Positions 1 through 7,104 of a stretch of DNA of 18,858 nucleotides are shown here, in pieces. The number at the start of each line of letters is the position of its first letter. Position 1 is the stretch's first letter. The DNA is taken from NCBI GenBank assembly GCA_964607865.1, contig CAZSLZ010000059.1:1-18858 (forward strand), written 5' to 3'. A model generated the notes under the pieces. That model saw nothing but the letters and a program-made list of their open reading frames with translations, had not been told where the DNA came from and did not search any database. Origin of the DNA: CAZSLZ01 sp964607865 (lineage in GTDB: Bacteria > Vulcanimicrobiota > JAJTBE01 > CAZSLZ01). The position numbers and the translations under genes were made by a program.

Positions 1-81
1 AAGTGGCGGAATTGGTAGACGCGCTAGGTTCAGGGTCTAGTGGTCATTGTGACTGTGGGAGTTCGAGTCTCCCCTTCCGCA
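1..81 (+). tRNA. tRNA-Leu (anticodon CAG), 5' end cut by window edge
   Basis: The anticodon arm at about 26-42 has a 5-bp stem closed by G-U and the loop TTCAGGG, so the anticodon is CAG (leucine). A long variable arm (about 43-57) is typical of class II tRNAs such as tRNA-Leu. The T arm is GGGAG-TTCGAGT-CTCCC, and the 3' acceptor strand CTTCCGC (74-80) is followed by discriminator A81. The matching 5' acceptor strand should be GCGGAAG, but the window opens at its AAG, so about four bases lie outside. No CCA is encoded (the sequence continues TAAC), so a CCA-adding enzyme is needed. Confidence 0.95.
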
Positions 82-85
82 TAAC

Positions 86-119
86 AAAAAAGTGTTCGGT
101 TATTTCGAGCACTTTTTTT
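86..119 (+). terminator. Rho-independent terminator of tRNA-Leu
   Basis: An A-rich 5' arm ending GTGTTCG pairs with CGAGCAC followed by seven T, with a short GTTATTT loop. The hairpin lies five bases after the tRNA discriminator base, so it ends the tRNA transcript. Confidence 0.88.
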
Positions 120-162
120 CATTTCGGTTAAAAATAAAGCTCACTTTTCTATACCTTATGTA

Positions 163-200
163 TTGTCATTGCAAGGTTTCGAAGAAACCGTGGCAATCTC
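163..200. repeat. Imperfect inverted repeat resembling a dispersed ATTGC...GCAAT element
   Basis: ATTGC-AA-GGTTTC-GAA-GAAACC-GTG-GCAAT forms a two-part hairpin with 6-bp inner and 5-bp outer arms. The TCATTGC...GGCAATCTC frame resembles short intergenic palindromes dispersed in many bacterial genomes; that resemblance is from memory. A second small hairpin, GGGTTT-GTTCA-AAACCC, follows at 211-227. No gene is seen between the tRNA terminator and position 385. Confidence 0.5.
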
Positions 201-283
201 AGTTTAGATAGGGTTTGTTCAAAACCCACTTGCCTTGCGTCTGTGAGCGCCCGGATCTTTTTCATTTTTCACCAAATTATTTT

Positions 284-333
284 GCGAACGATATATTCCC
301 CCAATTCCAAATTGGGGCGAACGATATATTCCC
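284..333. repeat. Two-copy tandem repeat, each copy followed by its own hairpin
   Basis: GCGAACGATATATTCCC occurs at 284-300 and again exactly at 317-333, a 33-base period. The first copy runs into CCCCAATT-CCA-AATTGGGG and the second into CCCATT-CTT-AATGGG, so the spacers differ in sequence but both fold back. It lies just downstream of the nrdDG operon stop and could shape its 3' end, but no long T tract follows on the minus strand. Confidence 0.6.
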
Positions 334-385
334 ATTCTTAATGGGGTATTTTTATACTCATAATTTTTCTCGAGCAGTAATTCAG

Positions 386-667
386 TTATCGGACAATTTT
401 ATAACCTTTCCATAAAAGCAGTTTTATGGTTTCCAGAGCTGTCTTTCTGTCATACTCTTTTTCCGATTCAGGCAATTGGTCATAGGGAACCAGGCTGGGA
501 TGTACTTTTGTTTCTTCGTTCAGGGGAGTACCGTATTTCCATCCATGGGAAATTTTTTTTGCCGCCCAGTTTTCATGAACATTTTCTGCTAAAAATTCCG
601 TTTCTCTTTTTATCAATTCAGGTAATTCCACCTGGCTTGTATCTACAGGATTGGGACAGTACTTCAA
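386..667 (-). CDS. Small RyR-domain protein coupled to nrdG
   Basis: The 93-residue product is essentially one RyR domain, the repeat first described in ryanodine receptors and also found in stand-alone bacterial proteins. The hallmark stretch spans about residues 28-90: VHENWA, then GWKYG, then HPSLVPYDQLPESEKEYDR, then a TALETIK helix. The start is TTG at 667, eight bases after an AAAGGAGG ribosome binding site that lies inside the end of nrdG. The nrdG stop TGA and this TTG overlap as TTGA, so translation is very likely coupled. RyR domains are thought to bind ligands, possibly nucleotides, but the bacterial ligand is not established. Its place after nrdDG suggests a role in nucleotide metabolism or its sensing; that is inference. 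It has no signal peptide or membrane segment. Confidence 0.85.
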   Translation of the reverse strand: MKYCPNPVDTSQVELPELIKRETEFLAENVHENWAAKKISHGWKYGTPLNEETKVHPSLVPYDQLPESEKEYDRKTALETIKLLLWKGYKIVR

Positions 668-1245
668 AAAATGCCTCCTTTATTGCAACCGTTCTGCTCT
701 GGCTGCCAAAACCATTTTTCTTCGGGCAGGACAATTTTCTTTATCCAGTCCGGCTTTAATTTAGAAGTTGTCCGTAATTCATAACTGATATCTGATTCTC
801 TTAAATATTTCAGGGTTTTCTCGATTTTGACCCAACTGTTTTTCTGGCCGGTTAATTTATCATATTCTTCAGGTTTTGCTTTGATATCCAGGGCTACATA
901 GTCAAGTAAATTCTGATCCAATAATGATTTCACCTTTTCAGGCAAAAAACCGTTGGTGTCCAGTTTCACTTCCAGCCCCATATCCTTAATTAAAGTTATG
1001 AAAGTTTCCAAACCTTTTTGAATCGTGGGTTCACCGCCGGTTATAACCACCCCCTCCAGAAAAATATTGTTTTCTTCCAAGTAATTCAATACTTCCTGTT
1101 CGGGGACCGATCCATGTTTTTGTGAAATCAGTTTCTTATTGTGGCAATAGTAACAATGAAAGTTGCATCCCTGGGTGAATACAACTGCTGCAACCTTGCC
1201 GGGAAAATTGTTAACCGATAGCTTCTGGAACCCGCCTATCTCCAT
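664..1245 (-). CDS. nrdG: Anaerobic ribonucleotide reductase activating protein (radical SAM)
   Basis: This radical SAM activase uses a [4Fe-4S] cluster and S-adenosylmethionine to place the glycyl radical on NrdD. From the chosen start (193 residues) the cluster motif CNFHCYYC gives Cys27, Cys31 and Cys34, the CxxxCxxC spacing of the family. VVITGGEPT is the GGE motif that contacts SAM, and LDTNGF and ALDIKAKP follow as in single-strand NrdG proteins. The frame is open to GTG at 1287, but homologues begin near MEIGGFQKLS, so ATG at 1245 is preferred; neither start has a well-spaced ribosome binding site. The gene overlaps the end of nrdD by 35 bases in another frame, so it probably relies on coupled translation. 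It sits between nrdD and the RyR gene in one operon. Confidence 0.93.
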   Translation of the reverse strand: MEIGGFQKLSVNNFPGKVAAVVFTQGCNFHCYYCHNKKLISQKHGSVPEQEVLNYLEENNIFLEGVVITGGEPTIQKGLETFITLIKDMGLEVKLDTNGFLPEKVKSLLDQNLLDYVALDIKAKPEEYDKLTGQKNSWVKIEKTLKYLRESDISYELRTTSKLKPDWIKKIVLPEEKWFWQPEQNGCNKGGIF

Positions 1246-3316
1246 ATTGATTCTGGACCAGAAATACCTTCCGATCCTTAAACTCACTCCTTTTTCCTTT
1301 ATTCCACTGATTAACGGGACGGAAATAACCCATTACCCGGCTCCATACCTCGGTTTCTGTTTCACAGGTGGGGCAACTGGGAACCTCTCCAGACAGGTAG
1401 CCATGGTTGGGACAAATACTGAAAGTGGGTGTTATGGTAAAATAAGGAATTTTCACATTTTCTGCAATTTTTCTTACCAGATTCCGGCAGCCCTGCCAAT
1501 CTCTGATCTGTTCGCCCAGGTAAAGGTGAAAAACAGTACCTCCGTTATAAAGAGGTTGAATTTCTTCCTGATGCCTTAATGCAGCAATAGGATCATCGGT
1601 ATAATTTACAGGTAACTGGGTAGAATTGGTGTAATAAGGGTCTCCGTGCTGGTTGGCCTGAATTATTCCCGGAAACCTTGCCCTGTCTTCCTTGGCGAAT
1701 CTGAATGTGGCGCCTTCGGCAGGAGTAGCTTCCAAATTATACAAATTGCCGGTTTCTTCCTGATATTGTGATATCCGGTTTCTCATAAAGTTGAGAATCT
1801 CTTTGGCAAATTCTCTGCCTTCAAGAGAGGCAATGTCAGCCCCGATAAGATTCAAAGAAGCTTCGTTGGCGCCGTTAAGGCCTATGGTGCTGAAGTGGTT
1901 TCTCAAACTTGGCAGATATCGCCGGGTGTATATATAAAAACCATTATCCAGATTTTTCTGCAGTAATTTTCGTTTTATTTCCAGGCTGTTTCTGGCAATA
2001 TCCATCAACCGGGCAAGTTTTTCAAAAAATTCCTGTTTGTCTGATGCCAGATAACCCAGCCTTGCCAGGTTAATTGTAACCACACCAATGCTGCCTGTCA
2101 TTTCCGCCGAACCGAACAAACCGTTTCCCCGGCTTTTTAATTCTTTCAAATCAAGTTGAAGACGGCAACACATAGATCTGACATCACCTGGGTTTAATTG
2201 TGTGCAAATATAATTCTGAAAATAAGGGGCGCCGTATTTGGCAGTCATTTTGAACAACAATTCTACGTTTTCGCCTTCCCAGTCAAAATCCGGGGTAAGG
2301 TTATAGGTGGGTATAGGAAAAGTAAAGACCCTGCCCCTGGCATCGCCGGCCTGCATTATCTCTAAAAAAGCCTTGTTAATCATATCCATTTCCGCCTGGC
2401 AATCACCATAGGTGAAATCCTGTAATTCACCGGCAATTATGACAGGCTGGTCTTTCATATCTACAGGGCATACCCAGTCAAAGGTAATATTGGTAAAGGG
2501 GGTCTGGGTGCCCCATCTTGAAGGCACATTGCAGTTAAAAACGAACTGCTGAAGAACCTGCTGGACATCATCATAATTGAGGTTGTCAATTCTTATATAA
2601 GGCGCAAGGTAGGTATCGAAAGAACTGAAAGCCATGGCGCCGGCCCATTCATTTTGCAGGGTGCCGAAGAAATTGATAATCTGTGAAACAGCGCTGCCCA
2701 GGTGCCGGGGTGGGTTGGAATCGGTATTTCCCGAAGGCCCATTGAAACCTTCATATAAAAGTTGTTTTAATGACCATCCACTGCAATAACCTGCCAGCAT
2801 ATCCAGATCGTGAATATGAAAATCGCCCTCGATGTGAGCCCGTTTTACCTCGGGAGGATAGACATAATTGAGCCAATAGTTGGCGGTTATTTTACCCGAG
2901 GAGTTTAATATAAGGCCACCTACTGAATAATCCTGGTTTGCGTTGGCATTTACACGCCAATCGGTCCTTTCCATATAATCCTGAACCGTGTCAAATACGT
3001 CCACCATTACCGATTTTGTTTCCCGGGTGCGATACCTCTCCTGCCGGTATAAAATATAAGCTTTGGCTATGTCGAAATATCTGTTTTCCATCAGGGTCAG
3101 TTCAACTATATCCTGAATATCTTCCAGTTGAACTCTGGTTCTGCCGTTTTTGTAGCCGGTTTTTTCCTTTATTTTTTGTATAACTATGTCAAGAACAGCG
3201 TCAGCTTCCTGTTTACTTAATTTCCTATTCACTGCCACCGCAGCTTTCAAAATTGCTCTTAAAATCCTCTCCTTGTCGAAAGGGACTATATCGCCAGATC
3301 TTTTTATAACTTTCAT
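1211..3316 (-). CDS. nrdD: Anaerobic (class III) ribonucleoside-triphosphate reductase
   Basis: The enzyme reduces ribonucleoside triphosphates to deoxyribonucleotides without oxygen, using a glycyl radical made by NrdG. From ATG 3316 it has 701 residues. An N-terminal ATP-cone (about 1-95, opening MKVIKRSGDIVPFDKERI) gives allosteric control. The catalytic barrel includes a CCRLQLDL segment, which probably carries the thiyl-radical cysteine, and QLNPGDVRS. Near the C terminus Cys635/His638 and Cys648/Cys651 (CPNHG...CPTC) form the zinc site. RVMGYFRPV then holds the glycyl radical at about Gly663. The tail after that glycine is 38 residues and is encoded where the gene overlaps nrdG. An ATG at 3337 is in frame but follows only poly-A, whereas ATG 3316 has AAGAGG about six bases upstream and matches the family start. 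Confidence 0.96.
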   Translation of the reverse strand: MKVIKRSGDIVPFDKERILRAILKAAVAVNRKLSKQEADAVLDIVIQKIKEKTGYKNGRTRVQLEDIQDIVELTLMENRYFDIAKAYILYRQERYRTRETKSVMVDVFDTVQDYMERTDWRVNANANQDYSVGGLILNSSGKITANYWLNYVYPPEVKRAHIEGDFHIHDLDMLAGYCSGWSLKQLLYEGFNGPSGNTDSNPPRHLGSAVSQIINFFGTLQNEWAGAMAFSSFDTYLAPYIRIDNLNYDDVQQVLQQFVFNCNVPSRWGTQTPFTNITFDWVCPVDMKDQPVIIAGELQDFTYGDCQAEMDMINKAFLEIMQAGDARGRVFTFPIPTYNLTPDFDWEGENVELLFKMTAKYGAPYFQNYICTQLNPGDVRSMCCRLQLDLKELKSRGNGLFGSAEMTGSIGVVTINLARLGYLASDKQEFFEKLARLMDIARNSLEIKRKLLQKNLDNGFYIYTRRYLPSLRNHFSTIGLNGANEASLNLIGADIASLEGREFAKEILNFMRNRISQYQEETGNLYNLEATPAEGATFRFAKEDRARFPGIIQANQHGDPYYTNSTQLPVNYTDDPIAALRHQEEIQPLYNGGTVFHLYLGEQIRDWQGCRNLVRKIAENVKIPYFTITPTFSICPNHGYLSGEVPSCPTCETETEVWSRVMGYFRPVNQWNKGKRSEFKDRKVFLVQNQYGDRRVPEAIG

Positions 3317-3818
3317 AGGTGCCTCTTGCCTTTCCATTTTTTTTTTTTTGTAATTATTTGGACTTTTATTTGGGGGTATTTTTTAATTCTGGCAGGGTTT
3401 CTTCGATCCTCCCTCTGGGGAAGGGATTTTAATGTACAATCGTATCGAAAGAATAGTTTGAAATGATGTAAACAGTTGAAAGGAGGCGGTCTGAGCCGAC
3501 GGAGGTGGCGAAGGACGCCTCCCCCCGCCCGCCTGGTAGAAACATCTTATTACTTTAATTAACAGAAAAAGCCGGTTATTCTTGTTTTTTTCTTTTTATA
3601 CAAGTAATTCTTAAAGTTTGCTGAAATAAATTAAATTAATTCAATTTTATTATAAAACTGATCTTTGTCTGCTAAAGGTCATTTTTATGAGCGGGCGAAA
3701 ATATTGAAGGAAGCTGAAACCTGTAAGGTAATCATTAATTGTTTATATTTATTCGCTATAACGGTTTTATGAAATTTGAATTTAAACCGATGTTAGAATC
3801 TTGAACTGGAGGGAATAT
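3317..3818. other. Non-coding region between divergent operons
   Basis: About 500 bases separate nrdD from the plus-strand serine-hydrolase operon. I see no convincing coding frame. It holds the nrdD leader with a run of A on the minus strand at 3338-3350, a small CCCT-CTGGGGA-AGGG foldback near 3410-3426, a GC-rich structured element at 3482-3522 (listed separately), and a strongly AT-rich stretch at 3540-3800. A TATAAC hexamer at 3757-3762 could be a -10 for the downstream operon, but no good -35 sits at the right distance. No recognisable NrdR box was found upstream of nrdD. Confidence 0.5.
3482..3522. repeat. GC-rich inverted-repeat element in AT-rich spacer
   Basis: GGAGGCG at 3482-3488 pairs with CGCCTCC at 3516-3522. 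The interior offers alternative foldings: GTC-TGAGCC-GAC, and a second GGAGG at 3501 that also pairs with CCTCC. A C/G-rich tail continues to about 3532. The composition contrasts sharply with the flanks, which suggests an inserted or dispersed palindromic element rather than part of either operon's promoter. There is no T tract, so it is not a typical terminator. Confidence 0.5.
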
Positions 3819-4607
3819 ATGGAAATTGGGTATCTGAATAATAAAGTAAAGGAAACAGCCAGAAATTTGGAGCCGGGCATTCTGGCGGTGGGTTATCATA
3901 ACCTTTTATCGGGGGAAGAAGTTTTATACAACCAAACTCATGTCTTCCCGGCTGCCAGCATAGTAAAAATTTGTATTCTTCTGGAATATGAACGGCAGAT
4001 TACCAGAGGTTTAATTTATAGAAACAAAAAAATAATTTTACAAGAAAAAGATATTGTTGGGGGAGCCGGTATTTTGCTTGAAATGCACCGGGGAATGGAG
4101 CTGACTCTTGAAGACCTTATGAGGCTCACCATTGTAATTTCCGACAATACAGCTTCCAACGTAATGCTGGATCAACTTGGAATGGATAACATTAATAAAT
4201 TTATGGAATCTCTGGGTTTGAAAGATACGGTTATTGGCCGTAAGTTTATGATTGACCCCAATGCAAAATTTTCTAAGAATTTCACTTCAATACGGGATAT
4301 GATATTGCTGTTGAAAATGCTTTATAAAGGTGAGGTATTGAATGAAGCTGGCACAAAAGATGCGCTGGAAATAATGAGCAGGCAGCAATACAGGGAAAAG
4401 ATACCTTTGCTACTGCCTAATAAATTGAAAATTGCCCATAAAACCGGGGAAATTACTGGTGTCAGGCATGATTGTGCAATAGTTTTTTATGAAAAAGCAC
4501 CATATATTATGTGTTTTCTTACAGAAAAAATGCCCGATGTGGTTGCTTGTGACCGGCAAATTTCCTTGATGTCAAAGGAATTTTATATAGAATCTTCAAA
4601 ACAATAA
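3819..4607 (+). CDS. Class A beta-lactamase-like serine hydrolase, apparently cytoplasmic
   Basis: The 262-residue protein has the three motifs of the penicillin-recognising serine hydrolase fold (Beta-lactamase2 type): S47-x-x-K50 in AASIVK, S108-D109-N110, and K208-T209-G210 in HKTGE. It lacks the usual omega-loop ExxLN with the deacylating Glu166; the equivalent stretch reads IGRKFMIDPNAKFSKN. It has no signal peptide, so it would stay in the cytoplasm unless exported by another route. True penicillinase activity is therefore doubtful, and an esterase or peptidase role is more likely. The start is ATG 3819 with GGAGGG five bases upstream; an in-frame TTG at 3801 has no such site. It is the first gene of a probable operon with two ankyrin lipoproteins, 22 bases before the next start. 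Confidence 0.88.
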   Translation: MEIGYLNNKVKETARNLEPGILAVGYHNLLSGEEVLYNQTHVFPAASIVKICILLEYERQITRGLIYRNKKIILQEKDIVGGAGILLEMHRGMELTLEDLMRLTIVISDNTASNVMLDQLGMDNINKFMESLGLKDTVIGRKFMIDPNAKFSKNFTSIRDMILLLKMLYKGEVLNEAGTKDALEIMSRQQYREKIPLLLPNKLKIAHKTGEITGVRHDCAIVFYEKAPYIMCFLTEKMPDVVACDRQISLMSKEFYIESSKQ

Positions 4608-4629
4608 TAAAAAAGTATGAGGTAAAATA

Positions 4630-5691
4630 ATGAGAAAGCTTATAATTATTTGTCTTTTATTGACATTGATGGGTTTAATTTCCTGTTCTCAGAATCAGGG
4701 ATCCAGAACTCCTGAAATGACTGATGTAACACCAGCATTAGATAAGCCTGAAAAATTGAAATCAAAGGTTGAAGATCCGAATATTGACAAGGTAGCGGAA
4801 AACACTCCCCCCATCTTTCTGGAGTTGATTAATGATAATCCAGAAGAGGTAAAAGCGGAAATACTCAAAAATTCTGAAGTTATTAAAATTAAAAATAATG
4901 ATGGCACCACTCTTTTAAACGTGGCCGCCAACTATAATCATCCAGAGATTGTAAAACTGTTAATAGAAAAAGGTGCGGATGTAAATACAATAAATAATTA
5001 TGGAATGAATGCGCTGCACGGTGCCGCAGCAATGGGTAACCTGGAAATTGTAAAAATCCTGATTGAAAATAACATTGACATTAACCATGCCGATCAGAAT
5101 AATCTTACTCCCTTGTTTTTTGCTGCCGGCCGGGGGCATGTGGAAGTGGTGAAACTTTTACTGGAAAAAGGGGCTGACCCCAATATAAATGCAAAAGACG
5201 GAACCTCCCCTCTTTTAATTGCCCTGGATGAAAATAAAACAGAAGTGGTTCCCCTGCTTGTAAACAATGGGGCTGATTTGAATATTACCGATAAAAATGG
5301 ATGGTACCCTGTTCATATTGTTACCAACCTTGATAGAAATGAAAGCGCCAAATTAATGATAGAGAAAGGCGCCGACCTGACAGTAAAAAACAGTGAAGGT
5401 TTAACTCCTCTCCACATAGCAGCTTTTCGTAATAATGTAATTCTGATAAACGCATTATTGGAGAAAAACCCTGAAATAATTGATATTAAAGACGATAAAT
5501 ATGGTTATACCTCACTGCATATCGCTGCTGCGAAGGGTAATCTTTCTGCGGTAAAGGCTCTTGTTGAAAAAGGCGCCGACACCACTATTAAAGACAAGGA
5601 TGATAAAACTGCCCTTGAAGAAATCAAAGCCGGAAAAGTGGGAAACAAGGAAGTTGAAAAATATCTTGAAAAACAGTCTGGAAATAAATAA
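4630..5691 (+). CDS. Ankyrin-repeat lipoprotein (first of tandem pair)
   Basis: The 353-residue protein begins with a signal peptide ending in the lipobox LISC, so Cys19 is the likely lipid anchor. Ser at +2 would favour the outer membrane in a diderm. A low-complexity linker (about 20-58) leads into roughly eight ankyrin repeats of about 33 residues from about residue 60 to the end, with consensus G-TPLH-AA...EIVKLLLEKGAD-N. The last repeat is a polar cap ending near LEKQSGNK. GAGGT lies six bases before ATG 4630. Ankyrin stacks bind proteins, so a role as an envelope scaffold or inhibitor is likely but the partner is unknown. Its 3' end probably overlaps the start of the second ankyrin gene. 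Confidence 0.92.
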   Translation: MRKLIIICLLLTLMGLISCSQNQGSRTPEMTDVTPALDKPEKLKSKVEDPNIDKVAENTPPIFLELINDNPEEVKAEILKNSEVIKIKNNDGTTLLNVAANYNHPEIVKLLIEKGADVNTINNYGMNALHGAAAMGNLEIVKILIENNIDINHADQNNLTPLFFAAGRGHVEVVKLLLEKGADPNINAKDGTSPLLIALDENKTEVVPLLVNNGADLNITDKNGWYPVHIVTNLDRNESAKLMIEKGADLTVKNSEGLTPLHIAAFRNNVILINALLEKNPEIIDIKDDKYGYTSLHIAAAKGNLSAVKALVEKGADTTIKDKDDKTALEEIKAGKVGNKEVEKYLEKQSGNK

Positions 5692-7096
5692 AAGAAGAAC
5701 TGCAGTTATCTCAAATATCAGGGCTGGCAGAGTTTTATTCTTGCTTGCCCTGTTATTTTGTTTTTATTTTACCGGTTGCCAACCTCAAACAGAAGAAAAC
5801 CAAATAAAAAACTATAAACCTGCAATCAAAACTTTTGATGAAGCTTACACCGGTATGAAATATGGCCAGGTTGAAGCAATGAAAGAATATATTGATAAAA
5901 ACCCTGCCATTATAAATTTGCAGCAGAAAAACGGAACCACCTTGCTGCAGGTTGCATCCCATTTCGGGCAATATCAAATTGCTGAGTACCTGCTGGAAAA
6001 AGGCGCCGATCCTGGCCTGGCAAACCAGAGTAATGTAACCCCTCTCATGGAGGCGGTTCTTGAGAACCATCCCAGAGTTATTGAATTATTGATTAAAAAG
6101 GGAGCAAACGTCAATGCCCTGGATGCGGATAACTCTTCAGCTCTGCATTTGGCAGCAAGAAGAGAAAATACAGAAGCTTTGAAGATTTTATTAAAATACA
6201 GCCCGAACCTGGAAATCCGTGACAGGCATTCTTTTACTCCCCTTATGTGGGCGGTTCAGAATAGAAAACCTGAAATGGTAAGGTTGCTGTTGGAAAAAGG
6301 AGCTTCATTGAAGCCAGCTCCTGATGATAAAACCGCTCCGCTGCATCTGGCAGCAGGTTCGGAAAATATGGAAATTGTGGAAATTCTTCTGGAAAAGAAC
6401 CTGGATGTGAATAATCTAAACAAAAAGGGTTTGCCACCTTTGTTCTATTCTTTGTCTGCAAAAAACCCTGAAATTGTAAAATTATTAATTCAAAAGGGGG
6501 CAGAAGTTGACTGGAAAGACTCGGCAGGAAATACTCCCCTGCACCTGGCTGTTGTTAATCACAACCTTGAAATTGTAAAATTATTAGTAAAAAAAGGCGC
6601 TGTAATAAATGGCAAGAATACCAGAAATGTAACGCCTTTGTTTGAAGCTGTGCATCTTGATGATGTGGAGAAGATAAATTTCCTTCTGGAAAAAGGCGCT
6701 AGGGCTGATATTAAAGATGACCGTGGTTTGACTCCCCTGGATTATTCTATTGTGGCGGGTAAAACAGAAGCTTTTAAAATTCTGTCGCGCCACTCAGCAG
6801 TAAATAAAGATCCCAGAATCCCACTCTTACATAAGGCAGTTTCTTCCAAAAATATTGAAATTGTAAAATTTCTATTAGATGAAGGCGAGGATCCTGACAG
6901 ACTGGATTTTCAGGGAATGCCTCCTCTGTTTATAGCTGTGAGCAGGGGATACCTTGAAATGACCCGGTTGTTGGTAGAGCGTGGCGCCAATGTTAACTTT
7001 AAATTAAAAAACGGCGAAACGCCATTATCTGTGGCAGAAAAACAAAATGGCAACCAGAAGGTTATTGAATATTTAAAAGCCGGGGGAGCTGAATAA
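5666..7096 (+). CDS. Ankyrin-repeat lipoprotein (second of tandem pair), unusual start
   Basis: This paralogue has about twelve ankyrin repeats after a lipobox FTGC, which follows the hydrophobic stretch VLFLLALLFCFYF. The frame is open back to 5561 inside the preceding gene, but no ATG or GTG lies near the signal peptide. TTG at 5666 gives a 22-residue basic N-region, a hydrophobic core and lipid Cys at residue 38. AAGGAAG lies 12 bases upstream, slightly far. TTG 5654 and CTG 5678 are alternatives. With 5666 the two ankyrin genes overlap by 26 bases, suggesting coupled translation. Repeats tend to alternate between a PLF/PLM-x-AV type and an LHLA type, as if two-repeat blocks had been duplicated. 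It is the last gene of the operon; no terminator is seen before the convergent pseudogene. The start is uncertain, the coding call is not. Confidence 0.85.
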   Translation: MKNSLEINKRRTAVISNIRAGRVLFLLALLFCFYFTGCQPQTEENQIKNYKPAIKTFDEAYTGMKYGQVEAMKEYIDKNPAIINLQQKNGTTLLQVASHFGQYQIAEYLLEKGADPGLANQSNVTPLMEAVLENHPRVIELLIKKGANVNALDADNSSALHLAARRENTEALKILLKYSPNLEIRDRHSFTPLMWAVQNRKPEMVRLLLEKGASLKPAPDDKTAPLHLAAGSENMEIVEILLEKNLDVNNLNKKGLPPLFYSLSAKNPEIVKLLIQKGAEVDWKDSAGNTPLHLAVVNHNLEIVKLLVKKGAVINGKNTRNVTPLFEAVHLDDVEKINFLLEKGARADIKDDRGLTPLDYSIVAGKTEAFKILSRHSAVNKDPRIPLLHKAVSSKNIEIVKFLLDEGEDPDRLDFQGMPPLFIAVSRGYLEMTRLLVERGANVNFKLKNGETPLSVAEKQNGNQKVIEYLKAGGAE

Positions 7097-7104
7097 CCTG
7101 TGTC

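Noticed and set aside
284..333. Possible CRISPR array from the regularly spaced 17-mer.
   Set aside because: There are only two copies, the unit is short, the spacers are themselves palindromes, and no cas genes are present.
215..415. A 66-residue plus-strand open frame in the spacer after the tRNA.
   Set aside because: It is built from the repeat and hairpin region and has no ribosome binding site or plausible protein composition.
1163..1579. A 138-residue plus-strand open frame.
   Set aside because: It is antisense to the end of nrdD and the start of nrdG, which have clear motifs; its product has no recognisable features.
3733..3762. Possible promoter (TATAAC at 3757) for the serine-hydrolase operon.
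   Set aside because: No -35 match sits 16-18 bases upstream and no extended -10 TG is present.
3819..4607. Calling the SxxK/SDN/KTG protein an antibiotic-resistance beta-lactamase.
   Set aside because: There is no signal peptide and no omega-loop glutamate, so resistance is not supported by the sequence.
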